Assembly (NCBI GenBank): GCA_050292445.1
Contig: JBNKLQ010000015.1
Span: forward strand, 1 to 39,071
From: Leptofilum sp050292445
GTDB taxonomy: Bacteria > Chloroflexota > Anaerolineae > Promineifilales > Promineifilaceae
Reading direction: 5' to 3'
DNA: 39,071 bases
In this document: one piece after another, positions 1 to 9,400 of the stretch
Numbering within the stretch: the stretch's first letter is position 1
Layout: every line of letters begins with the position of its first letter
Notes under the pieces: generated by a model
What the model was told of the DNA's origin: nothing
Databases searched by the model: none
Seen by the model: the letters and a program-made list of their open reading frames with translations, nothing else
Translations under genes and position numbers: made by a program

Positions 1-63
1 GATCGCTCTCCTTGCTGATGAGTTGGTCTCAGCTTAGAGAACGGCCGTTTCCACTCTGTGACT

Positions 64-117
64 GGTTCGTTACCAGATGATGTTGGGTTCGTTACCACTT
101 CTGTAAAAAGGTATAAT
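64..117 (+). promoter_or_regulatory. 22-bp-spaced direct repeat plus -10 box; probable leaderless promoter
   Basis: GGTTCGTTACCA occurs at 64-75 and again at 86-97, exactly 22 bp apart (two helical turns). A perfect TATAAT lies at 112-117 and the ATG of the regulator at 124, six bases later, so transcription would start at or next to the A of the ATG. The second repeat covers the expected -35 position and no TTGACA-like box is present. Repeats spaced 11 or 22 bp over the -35 are the known layout of SARP/BTAD activator sites, so autoactivation is an inference. Confidence 0.6.
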
Positions 118-123
118 GCTTCC

Positions 124-3084
124 ATGACCCGGTTAAACATGTCGTTTTTTGGCACGTTTCAAGCTGCTATAGACCAACAGCCCATCACCCATTTTCGCTC
201 GGCCAACATTCAAGGTTTGTTGGTCTATCTGGCGCTGCAAAACGACAAACCGATTCCTCGCGAACTGTTGGCCGCCCTATTTTGGCCGGAGGAGTCGGAA
301 ACAAATGCACGCAATAATTTACGCCAAACGCTTTTCCGATTGCGCAAACTGCTAAACGATTTGGACGAACCAACTCAACCGTTTTTGCTGGTGACACGCC
401 AGACGGTGCAGTTCAACCCCGATAGTGATTTTGCGCTGGATGTGCAGCAGTTTTTACAGGCGGTGGATGGGGGCGATTTGGCAACGGCCGTAACCCACTA
501 CCACGGCGATCTTCTCCCTGGCTTCACCTGCGACAGCCTGGAATTTGAATCGTGGCTGCGGCAGGAAAGGGAGACGCTGCACACGTTGGCGTTGGAGACG
601 ATGTTGGAAGCGGGGCGGGATTATTTGCGGAACGGCCGTTACCCCCAGGCCCAAACCATTGCTCGCCAACAGCTATCTTTGGAACCCTGGCGCGAACAGG
701 CGCACCGCCAACTGATGCAAGCCCTGGCGTTGGCAGGTGACCGTGCCAACGCTCTAAACCAGTTTAAACTTTGCCAAACCGTGTTGTGGGAGGAGGTTCG
801 CGTCGAACCTTCCCCGGAGACAGTGACTTTATTTGAAGACATCAAAGCCGGGCGCATTGGCTCGGCGGTGGCCGATGAGACTATCCGCCCCCCCGTTAAA
901 ATCAAGCACAACCTACCGTCCTTCACCACTCAACTCATTGGCCGTGAGCTGGAGATTGATCAGATTAGCCAGTTGCTGACGCAAAACAATCAGCGGCTGG
1001 TTTCCATTGTAGGACCGGGTGGCATGGGCAAAACGCGGTTGGGCGTGGCTGTGGGAAAATCCCTGCTGGCCCAGTTTCATGATGGCGTTTATTTTGTAGA
1101 CTTGGCTCCGCTGGCCCAGCCGGACGAGATTGTGACAGCCATCGCTGCCGTTTTGGATTATCAGCCGCCGGACAAAAGCCAGCCGCTGCTGCCGCAACTG
1201 CTTGCTTCGCTGCGGCAGCACCAACTGTTGTTCATTCTGGACAATTTCGAGCATTTGCTGGCTGGGGTAGCGTTGGTGAGTGAACTGCTGCAAGCGTGCC
1301 CCCACCTTGCCATTTTGGCCACATCACGGCAGCGGTTGGCGTTGGCTGGTGAAAATCGCTATGAATTGGGAGGGCTAAATTTCCCCGACGATTTGACGCC
1401 AGCCGATGCCCTGGATTACACAGCCGTACAACTTTTCATCGAAAACGGCCGTCGCCTCCAACCCGACTTTGCCATTACCAAAAGCAACATTGCCGACGTG
1501 GTGCGCATTTGCCAATTGGTGCAGGGGATGCCGTTAGGCTTGTTGCTTGCCGCTTCCTGGCTGGAAATGCTTTCCCCGGCCGAGATTGCCGCTGAAATCG
1601 AAAAAAGCCTCAACTTTTTGGCAGCGGAACTGGCCGATTTGCCCTTGCGCCAGCACAGCATGCAGGCGGTCTTTGAGCATTCCTGGTTATTGTTGAGCCT
1701 GGAGGAGCAAACGGTACTGGCGAAGCTCAGTGTCTTTCGCGGCGGCTTTACGCGGGAGGCAGCTGAACAGGTAGCCGGAGCTAATTTGCGACTGTTGCTG
1801 GCATTAATGAATAAATCGCTGATCCAGCGAGGGGTAGAAAGCGGCCGTTTTACCATGCACGAACTTTTGCGCCAGTTTACGGCCGTACAACGACGCAAAT
1901 TGGATCCAAACGATGAAACCCAATTAACACACTGCCGCTATTTTGCCACCTTGATGATAGAAAATTGGCTGCCTGTTCCTCGTCTCTACACCTGGGCGAG
2001 AGAAAATTTATCAGATAAGGACAATCTGCAACGGGCCTGGGATTATGCGCTGGAACATGTTCTAGCGCATGAATTAAAAAACTTGGCGCTTTGGATCTGG
2101 ATATTTAATAATTCGTTGCAAGGCATTCCATCTGGGCCAGTCATCCAACATGCCATCACGACATTGAGGCAATACGGTTACGCAGAGACAGACAGAGTGG
2201 TTCTTTGGTTTCAGATGCTTCTTTTGTGGGTGAACTGGGGATTTGGCGATGGCAGGCAAATCCAGGCGCAGCTTATAGATTTGGTTCCCATCGTCGAAAA
2301 AGAACCCTATCTGGATTTAAAGTATGATTTGTATAGTGCAATCGGGAGCTCCTTCGGGGATTTTTTAGATGATGCAGAAGCGATTCCCTGGGTTGAAAAA
2401 GCGTATGAAACAGCTTTACAAATTGGGGACGAAATCCAGATAAAAGCTGCTGACTTACAGCGCATCTTTGCTGCTGTTAACTGTGGCTTGCATGAAAAAA
2501 CAACTGCTAAACAGTTACGTGATTATCTTGCCTTTTTTGAACAACAGTTCCCTGGAAGCCAGGATATCTACAATATTCTTTTACATTTGCAGAGCATTTG
2601 CCGTCAGGATGGGGCGTATGACGACGCAATTCATTACGGCAAGCAATGTCTGAATTTGGGCCAACGTTGGCGTTCTGCCTGGTCAATCAGTCACAGCCTT
2701 ATCGGGATGGCCGACACCTATACACAGATGGGATTATTCACTGAAGCAAAACGCCAACATCTGGCTGGCCTGGAGTGGCATTTGGCCATTGGCCAGGTGT
2801 GGCAAACGCTTGGCTATCTCTATTCTCAGGCTGTCAGTTACGCGGAAATGCTTGGTGGTCAGGAAACGGCCGTAACCCTCCTCTCCATGATCACCCACCA
2901 CAACGAGGTGGCAGCTTTTCATCGGCAGCTCATCGAAGAAGCGTTGCCCCAAATTAAGGCCGAGATGGGTGAAACGGCGTTTGCGGCGGCGTGGGAAGAG
3001 GGAAAGGTGATGGATTTTGATACGGCCGTTTCCCTCGTTCGCTCAGCGCTAACCACGGAAGAAGCCCCTGAGAATTATGATTAG
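124..3084 (+). CDS. BTAD/NB-ARC/TPR transcriptional regulator (AfsR/SARP-like)
   Basis: Large cytoplasmic ATP-dependent regulator of 986 residues. The N-terminus (LNMSFFGTF, then FRSANIQGLLVYLAL) is the winged-helix DNA-binding domain of SARP-type proteins, followed by the all-helical BTAD domain (about residues 100-240). An NB-ARC-like NTPase follows: Walker A GPGGMGKT at 297-304, Walker B LFILDNFEHLL near 369, and the LATSR sensor motif. The remaining C-terminal 400 residues are helical and TPR-like (for example QMGLFTEAKRQHLAGLEWH). A longer reading frame opens at GTG 58, but ATG 124 is preferred because the family motif begins there and a -10 box sits at 112-117. Targets are unknown; the neighbouring LuxR-type regulator and secreted beta-helix genes are candidates. 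Confidence 0.9.
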   Translation: MTRLNMSFFGTFQAAIDQQPITHFRSANIQGLLVYLALQNDKPIPRELLAALFWPEESETNARNNLRQTLFRLRKLLNDLDEPTQPFLLVTRQTVQFNPDSDFALDVQQFLQAVDGGDLATAVTHYHGDLLPGFTCDSLEFESWLRQERETLHTLALETMLEAGRDYLRNGRYPQAQTIARQQLSLEPWREQAHRQLMQALALAGDRANALNQFKLCQTVLWEEVRVEPSPETVTLFEDIKAGRIGSAVADETIRPPVKIKHNLPSFTTQLIGRELEIDQISQLLTQNNQRLVSIVGPGGMGKTRLGVAVGKSLLAQFHDGVYFVDLAPLAQPDEIVTAIAAVLDYQPPDKSQPLLPQLLASLRQHQLLFILDNFEHLLAGVALVSELLQACPHLAILATSRQRLALAGENRYELGGLNFPDDLTPADALDYTAVQLFIENGRRLQPDFAITKSNIADVVRICQLVQGMPLGLLLAASWLEMLSPAEIAAEIEKSLNFLAAELADLPLRQHSMQAVFEHSWLLLSLEEQTVLAKLSVFRGGFTREAAEQVAGANLRLLLALMNKSLIQRGVESGRFTMHELLRQFTAVQRRKLDPNDETQLTHCRYFATLMIENWLPVPRLYTWARENLSDKDNLQRAWDYALEHVLAHELKNLALWIWIFNNSLQGIPSGPVIQHAITTLRQYGYAETDRVVLWFQMLLLWVNWGFGDGRQIQAQLIDLVPIVEKEPYLDLKYDLYSAIGSSFGDFLDDAEAIPWVEKAYETALQIGDEIQIKAADLQRIFAAVNCGLHEKTTAKQLRDYLAFFEQQFPGSQDIYNILLHLQSICRQDGAYDDAIHYGKQCLNLGQRWRSAWSISHSLIGMADTYTQMGLFTEAKRQHLAGLEWHLAIGQVWQTLGYLYSQAVSYAEMLGGQETAVTLLSMITHHNEVAAFHRQLIEEALPQIKAEMGETAFAAAWEEGKVMDFDTAVSLVRSALTTEEAPENYD

Positions 3085-3122
3085 GCTAGCCAAGTGTTGG
3101 CTTTGTACCAATATGGGTATTT

Positions 3123-3188
3123 GCCACAGAGTCCAGAGAGATTTCTGAGACTTATCTTGATTCCCATTTTCTCTTTGGGCTCTGTGGC
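3123..3188. repeat. Imperfect inverted repeat of the CCACAGAG family
   Basis: Arms 3123-3140 and 3171-3188 are complementary over 18 positions with two G-U-compatible differences; the outer nine (GCCACAGAG and CTCTGTGGC) are exact. It follows the BTAD regulator stop by 38 bases and could end transcription on either strand, although no T-run follows. Related words recur at 24231-24295, 26705-26755 and inside the CCA-enzyme gene. Confidence 0.6.
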
Positions 3189-3202
3189 TTTCGGATACAT
3201 TC

Positions 3203-3424
3203 TTAATTCGTTTCAGTTGTGAGCTCACCGCAATTTGAATAACGTTCCCCTTTCTCTATGTTGGTTTGTGATGTCAATGCCTGGTAAAGGTGTTGAAGAT
3301 AGCTCTGGGCACGCTTGAGCAAAGTGTAATATTCACCATATTTAAGGCCATTGTGATAACGCTCTGCTTTTTTAACCTGTTCATTTTGCATCATCCGATT
3401 GTAGTGCATGATTTGCTGGTCCAT
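3203..3424 (-). CDS. Small uncharacterised protein, 73 residues
   Basis: I do not recognise a family. The start is supported by AGGAGA seven bases upstream of the ATG on the minus strand, a better ribosome site than many larger genes here have. The product is hydrophilic, rich in Tyr, Gln and Lys, has no signal peptide or membrane segment, and looks mostly helical (YNRMMQNEQVKKAERYHN, then a stretch around YYTLLKRAQSYLQHLYQAL). A single cysteine lies near the C-terminus. It sits alone and antisense between two giant regulators. It could be a chance frame, but the ribosome site and composition favour a real gene. Confidence 0.55.
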   Translation of the reverse strand: MDQQIMHYNRMMQNEQVKKAERYHNGLKYGEYYTLLKRAQSYLQHLYQALTSQTNIEKGERYSNCGELTTETN

Positions 3425-3545
3425 TTGTAAATCTCCTAGTTTTCAATATTGCTCAAAATTGATAACAGCAGCATACGCTACGGCCGTCCCCCCAACGTGC
3501 CACAAAACGTCCCACATAGAGTGTGTTTTGTTTCGTTCGCTGAAA

Positions 3546-3642
3546 TTGATAGTGCTAACAGTGTATAATGTTGCCCATGTCCCGGCTCAATATCCTGGTA
3601 ATTGTCCAAAATCTACTTACTGAGATTGGTCTACTCCAATAA
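3546..3642 (+). promoter_or_regulatory. TATAAT box and short leader frame upstream of the LuxR-type regulator
   Basis: TATAAT lies at 3564-3569 and is followed seven bases later by ATG 3577, opening a 21-codon frame (MSRLN...) that ends at TAA 3642. The stretch TATAATG to CCCGGCTCAAT resembles the promoter-start of the BTAD gene (TATAATG to CCCGGTTAAAC). It may be a leaderless leader peptide or the relic of a duplicated regulator start. No good -35 box is visible. Confidence 0.4.
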
Positions 3643-3706
3643 ACGGGAAGCTCTTGCTAAACGCTCACTTAACCCTGGGCACATTTCAGGTATTGTCAAC
3701 AGATTT

Positions 3707-6283
3707 ATGGAACTTCTGGAGCGAGGTGAAGCACTCAATAAGCTGGAAGCAGCCCTGCGGTTGGCGATGGCGGGTAACGGCCGTTTCCTGCTCATTAATG
3801 GCGAAGCGGGGATTGGCAAAACCAGCCTGGTAGAGCAGTTCATCCGTACCTGTTCTACGCGCGTACTGTGGGGTGCCTGCGATGCTTTGTTTACGCCACG
3901 GCCGTTTGGTCCTCTGTACGATATGGCCGTTCATCTTCAAGGGGAGCTGCCCGCTTTGCTGGAAAGGAACTTGAATCGTCCGACCATCTTTGCTGCTTGT
4001 CTACAAGAATGCCAGACTCCCACCGTCCTTGTTTTTGAAGATATTCATTGGGCCGATGAAACCACGCTTGACTTGCTCAAGTTTTTGGGAAGGCGCATAC
4101 AGCAAACGAATGCTTTGCTTATTGCCACCTACCGAGATGACGAATTAGGCTCGCAGCATCCGCTGCGTTTGCTGTTGGGAGATTTAGTGCGTCATCCTGG
4201 CGTGGATCGTTTGAGTTTAAAGCCATTATCGCTAACGGCCGTGCGCCAATTGGCCCAAAGTTATGCCAGGAATCCTGACGAACTATACCGGCAAACGGGT
4301 GGCAATCCATTTTTTGTGAACCAGGTGCTGGCTTCAGACGAACCTGGGATTCCAGATACGGTGCGCGAAGTGGTACTGGCCCGCGCCGCCCGACTTTCTC
4401 CGGCTGGACGTGAGGTGCTGAATGCTGCGGCCGTCATCGGACAGCGCATTGAGCCGTGGCTGTTAAACATTGTGAGCCAGGCCGAGGCAGCAGCGGTGGA
4501 TGAGTGCCTGGCGCTGGGTATTTTGCTGGCACAAGGGGAGAGCTTTGTTTTTCGTCATGAACTGGCCCGCCAAACGATTCTGGACAACATCCCGCCACAC
4601 CAGCAAACGACTTTCCATCAAACGGTGCTCCAGGCGTTGATCAACAGTTCTCACGGCCCCCGCGATTTTGCCCAACTGGCCCACCACGCCCAAGCTGCCG
4701 ATGATCGCACGGCCGTTCTCAAATATGCGCCTGCTGCCGCCCGCCTGGCCAGCCACGCGGGTGCCCATCGTGAGGCGGCTGCCTTGTATGGTCTGGCGCT
4801 CAGTTTTATCACCGATCAGTTGGCTGATGAGCGGGCGCTGATGTTGGAAGCGTACGCCTGGGAATGTGATTTGATCGGTAAACAGGTTGAAGGCATTGCT
4901 GCCCGCCGCAGCGCTGCCGATCTCTGGCGGGAGTTTAACAATCCTTTGAAACAAGGCGAAAATCTTGCTTATCTGATGAGTATGCTCACCCGCATTGGCC
5001 AAAATGCGGAGGCGGCAGAAGTCAGTGAAGCCTCCATCAAAATCTTGGAAGCGCTGCCTCCCGGACCGGAGCTGGCGATGGCCTATCGCGTGCAGGCCCA
5101 TCAATGTTTGGTCAGTCGGGATGTGGCCGAGGCGCTGACCTGGGCGCAAAAATCGCTCCATCTCGCTGAACAGTTCAACGATGCCGAAGTGCGGGCGGCA
5201 GTTTACATAACTATGGGAACGGCCCAACTCTTTTTTGATTATGAAAGCGCCTGCACTTATCTGGAAGATAAAATGATTTTTGCTCAAGAGTCTGGCCTTG
5301 AGGTACGGGTAGCTCACATCTATTCCAACCTGGGGTCAGGGTCTGGTGAACTGTTTCATTTAGATCGGGCAAAGCAATACCTAAAGACCGGCATTGCCTA
5401 TGCGGCCGAACGCGATCTGGACAGCCATCGACTGTACATGCTGGCCTGGCAGGCACTGGTTCAGATGCGCCGGGGTCGCTGGCCAGAAGCGGTGCAAATG
5501 GCAACGGCCGTTTTGCAAAGTGTCGGCGCTTCGGTCATTGCTCGTATTACGGCTCTGCTAGCAATTGGACTGGTCCGGGCGCGGCGTGGCGATCCAGACG
5601 TGGCCGAAGTGCTAGACGAAGCTCTAGAGTTAGCCACAACTACGGCCACCATCCAGCGTCTGGGTCCCGTGCGTGCCGCCCGGGCCGAGGCGGCTTGGCT
5701 GGCCGAAGACAAAATAACGGCCCGGCAAGAAGCTGATGCCGTTTATGATCTTGCTGAGAGTAAACAGCATCCCTGGTTTACTGGCGAGTTGGCCTTCTGG
5801 CGCTGGCAAGCTGGAGAAACGATAACGCCGTCTGCCTGGCTAGCGGAACCTTACAGCTTACAAATTACTGGGGATTGGCAAGGGGCGGCGGCGGCCTGGG
5901 AAACGCTGGGCTGTCCTTACGAACAGGCGCGTGCTCTGGCCCAGGGCGACAGCGAGGCGCAAAAGCAGGCGCTGATCCGCTTTGAGCAGTTGGGTGCCCA
6001 GCCGATGATCGACCAAACGCGGCAGGGGCTGCATGATGCGGGCGTGAGCAGCCTGCCCCGTGGCCCCAGACCAACCACCCAGGAAAATCCTTTTCAACTC
6101 ACCAACCGCCAGATGGACGTGTGGGCTTTGCTCATGGAAGCATTGACCAATGCGGAAATTGCCGAGCGGTTGCATATTTCGCCCAAGACGGTGGGTCATC
6201 ATGTTTCGGCCGTTTTAAGTAAGCTGCAAGTCTCCTCTCGTGAAGAAGCTGCCGAAATTGCCCGGCAGCACCTCACCAACTAA
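3707..6283 (+). CDS. AAA-ATPase LuxR-family regulator (LAL/MalT-like)
   Basis: Cytoplasmic signal-transducing ATPase of 858 residues with a C-terminal DNA-binding domain. The frame is open from TTG 3602, but ATG 3707 is chosen because the family opens with a MELLERGEALNKL-like motif and no ribosome site supports the earlier codon. Walker A GEAGIGKT is at 32-39 and Walker B VLVFEDIHWADE near 107. A long TPR-like helical region fills about 380-780. The LuxR helix-turn-helix runs from LTNRQMDVW (798) through NAEIAERLHISPKTVGHHV to the C-terminus. The linker before the HTH is proline-rich. The ligand is unknown; the adjacent secreted beta-helix protein is a plausible target. Confidence 0.92.
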   Translation: MELLERGEALNKLEAALRLAMAGNGRFLLINGEAGIGKTSLVEQFIRTCSTRVLWGACDALFTPRPFGPLYDMAVHLQGELPALLERNLNRPTIFAACLQECQTPTVLVFEDIHWADETTLDLLKFLGRRIQQTNALLIATYRDDELGSQHPLRLLLGDLVRHPGVDRLSLKPLSLTAVRQLAQSYARNPDELYRQTGGNPFFVNQVLASDEPGIPDTVREVVLARAARLSPAGREVLNAAAVIGQRIEPWLLNIVSQAEAAAVDECLALGILLAQGESFVFRHELARQTILDNIPPHQQTTFHQTVLQALINSSHGPRDFAQLAHHAQAADDRTAVLKYAPAAARLASHAGAHREAAALYGLALSFITDQLADERALMLEAYAWECDLIGKQVEGIAARRSAADLWREFNNPLKQGENLAYLMSMLTRIGQNAEAAEVSEASIKILEALPPGPELAMAYRVQAHQCLVSRDVAEALTWAQKSLHLAEQFNDAEVRAAVYITMGTAQLFFDYESACTYLEDKMIFAQESGLEVRVAHIYSNLGSGSGELFHLDRAKQYLKTGIAYAAERDLDSHRLYMLAWQALVQMRRGRWPEAVQMATAVLQSVGASVIARITALLAIGLVRARRGDPDVAEVLDEALELATTTATIQRLGPVRAARAEAAWLAEDKITARQEADAVYDLAESKQHPWFTGELAFWRWQAGETITPSAWLAEPYSLQITGDWQGAAAAWETLGCPYEQARALAQGDSEAQKQALIRFEQLGAQPMIDQTRQGLHDAGVSSLPRGPRPTTQENPFQLTNRQMDVWALLMEALTNAEIAERLHISPKTVGHHVSAVLSKLQVSSREEAAEIARQHLTN

Positions 6284-6294
6284 CTTCCCATCCC

Positions 6295-6326
6295 AAAATA
6301 GGGAACGCAAAGCTGCAAAATAGGGA
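6295..6326 (+). promoter_or_regulatory. Direct repeat AAAATAGGGA spaced 22 bp
   Basis: AAAATAGGGA occurs at 6295-6304 and 6317-6326; the preceding base is C in both, so an 11-mer repeats with exactly 22 bp spacing. It lies in the 201-base spacer before the first CSLREA protein. The spacing fits an activator dimer on one DNA face. No convincing -10/-35 pair is visible at the right distance, so its promoter is unassigned. Confidence 0.45.
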
Positions 6327-6484
6327 GCCCTTACCGATGTGTCGGTGGGTGGTTTATCCTATTCTGTTTGCAACCATGAAGCGACACTGTACCCATTGGT
6401 AACTGATCAGGCCAACATCCTCGCATCTTTGTATCAAGCAACGTATCGTATCAAACCGTATAAATTTTATGTAAAGGAAGTAAA

Positions 6485-9400
6485 ATGAAAAATCGACTGA
6501 AATTTGTAATAGTAATTTTAGGTATCTTTACGGCCGTTTGGGGAGCAACCCAAATTGCCCTGGCAAAGGAAACAAGCAGTAAGACAAACGCTCCTAACGC
6601 CACATTCACCGTCAATAGCACCGATGATGTGACTGACGGTTTTTGCAACAGCACGCATTGCAGCTTTCGCGAAGCAATAAACAGTGCCAATAACACACCA
6701 GGCACGGACACGATCTTGTTTGATTTTCCCTCATTTGCTGCCATCCTGCCTCAGTCAGAACTGCCAACGATCACCGATCCCGTCATCATTGACGCGGTAG
6801 CCTTCAGTACGGCCAACTGCGCCAGCAATCTCATCGACTCTGATTTTGAGATTACCCTGAGCGGCTTTAACGCGGGCGCAGCCAGCGGCTTGCGGCTGGG
6901 ATCTGGCGCTAGTGGCAGCACAATCAAGGGGCTTTCCATCATACTCTTTGAGGAGTTTGGGGTAGTTGTGGAATCTGGCAGCAACAACAACATTATTCGC
7001 TGTAACCACATTGGCATTGATGCCAGTGGGAATGTTGGTTTGGGCAACGGCTTGAGCGGTATTTTTATCGATGGTGATAGCAATACGGTGGGCGGAGATT
7101 CCATCGATGACCGCAACGTCATTGCCGATAATGGTGAGGCGGGCATTTTGCTTGGCCTCAACAGCGACTTTAACGTGGTGGCGGGTAATTATATCGGCAC
7201 AGAGGCTGATGGTGTTTCACCTCAGGGTAATGGATTCCGTGGTATAGGCATCTACGGCGATGACAATACGATTGGTGGTTTTGATGCCAATGAACGAAAC
7301 GTGATTGCCGACAATGGCCGGGATGGCATCTGGATAAGTGATGAGGGTGCAGAGCCCACAGACAACACGATTATCAACAATTATATTGGCGTTGATAAAA
7401 ATGGCGATCCGCTCGGCAACACGCGCAATGGCGTCTGGATTCGCAGCGGCAGCGGGGCAACGGTGGGCAATTCCAGTGTGCCCAATCTAATCGCCCACAA
7501 TGGTTTGAATGGCATTCGTGTGGGTGAAAACGCCATAGAGAATGCGCTCCGGGTAAACATTATCCGTGATAATGGCCTCTTAGGTATCGACCTACAAGGG
7601 CCGGGCGAGGTCAACGGCGAAGTGACGTATAACGACCTCCTCGACAGCGACAGCGGCGCGAACCAGCTGCAAAACTTTCCTGTATTGAGTTCGGTGGAGG
7701 TGACGGGGCGTATCCAGGGTACAGTAGCTGGTCCTCCTGGCAATGATATTTCCTTGTTATTCTACATTAACGACAGTTGTGATGATTCCGGCTATGGTGA
7801 AGGCGAGACATTTCGCCAGGCCGTTGATGTCACCATCGACAGCGGCGGTATCCATTTCCTGGATGTTACATTGAACGCGCCAATCACGGCAGGCAAATAT
7901 GTCGTCGCCACTGCAATTGATATTGATACTGAAAATACGTCCGAATTCAGCAACTGTGTGCAGGTGAGCGAGGCAACCTATGTGGTGGATTCCACCGCCA
8001 ACACGGCCGATGCCAATCCGGGCGACGGCCTATGTGACATCACTGGACCCTCGACAGACTGCACGCTGCGCGCCGCTATTAGCGAAATCAATGCCTCAGC
8101 CAGCAATGGCCCCTTCCGCATCGAGTTTGATATTGCCGGTGCTGGGCCGCACGTCATTGCCCCGCCCAATGATTTTGACGACATCACCAAGCCGGTGACG
8201 ATTGACGGGACCTCCCAGCCCGACGCCACTTGTGCGGCAGGCAGCGCCCCGGCCAACCTGCTCATCGTGTTAGATGGCAGCAGCATGTTTAGCGGCAATG
8301 GTCTGACGCTGGCCGCAGGCAGCAATGGCAGCGAGATTCGCGGCCTGGTCATCGGCGGCTTTCCAGAAGAGGGCATCCTGGTGAACAGCGACAGTAACGT
8401 CATTGCCTGTAACCACATCGGTTTGGATGCCGCCGGTACGGCCGATTTTGGCAACACGTTCAACGGCATCCGCGTTACAGGGGTGAGCAACCGCATTGGT
8501 GGGTTATCTACTAGCGAGCGCAACGTCCTCTCCGGCAACGATATGAGCGGCATTTTGCTCAATGGGAGCGCTACCGAGAACAAGGTGCAGGGTAATTTTG
8601 TCGGCTTAAATGCGACTGGAGATGGGTCTATTGGTAATACAGAGGCAGGCATTCGCCTGAACGCAGCTTCTGGCAATCGCATCGGTGGCAGCGTAAGCAC
8701 GGCGCGCAACATTGTTTCAGGCAATGGCCTGTACGGCATTCATCTGCGGGGTTTGTCTGATGACAACCAGGTGTGGGGAAATCGCATTGGCACGGATCGT
8801 TTGGGGGTAACGGCCGTTCCCAACCAAACCGGTCTCTTTGTGCGCAACTCCAACAACAATCAGCTAGGCGGCGACGTGGTAGATAAAGGCAACCTCATCG
8901 CCGGCAACAGCCTTGATGGCCTGCGCCTCTTCGACAATGCAACGGGCAATCTGGTCCAGTACAACACGATTGGCCTGAACAAAGATGGTGATCCACTGGG
9001 TAACGGCGGCAACGGCATTTTTCTTGATGCCAATGTTACCACCAGCCAAATTGAGGATAACACCATTGCCCACAATGGTGACGCAGGTATCACGCTCCTG
9101 TCTTCCTCAATCCAAAACACGATGGTCGAAAACAGCACTTTTGAAAATGGTGGCCTGGGAATTGACTTGAACGACGACGGCGTCACGGCTAACGACGTGC
9201 CTAACGATCCTGATGTGGGAGCCAACGATCTGCAAAATTTCCCGGATTTGCGCTCGGCCAATCCGGTAACGGGTGAGATTTCTGGCACGATGGAGAGCGC
9301 ACCCTCCACAGAATACCGCCTGGATTTCTACCGCAATGTCGCCTGTGACCCATCGGATTATGGCGAAGGGCAGGAGTATCTGGGATATAGCATGGTCACG

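Noticed and set aside
58..123. GTG 58 as start of the BTAD regulator
   Set aside because: Would place the -10 box and direct repeat inside the coding region; the family motif begins right after ATG 124.
3546..3569. TTGATA...TATAAT as a -35/-10 pair
   Set aside because: The spacer is only 12 bases; the -10 may be real but this -35 is not.
3602..3706. TTG 3602 as start of the LuxR-type regulator
   Set aside because: No ribosome site, no family similarity in the extra 35 residues; ATG 3707 matches the family start.
4463..5317. 284-residue antisense frame in the LuxR-type gene
   Set aside because: Lies wholly over a well-supported gene and shows no recognisable domain.
7978..8739. 253-residue antisense frame in the first CSLREA gene
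   Set aside because: Shadow of the repetitive beta-helix coding sequence; composition (Pro/Leu/Met-rich) is typical of such shadows.
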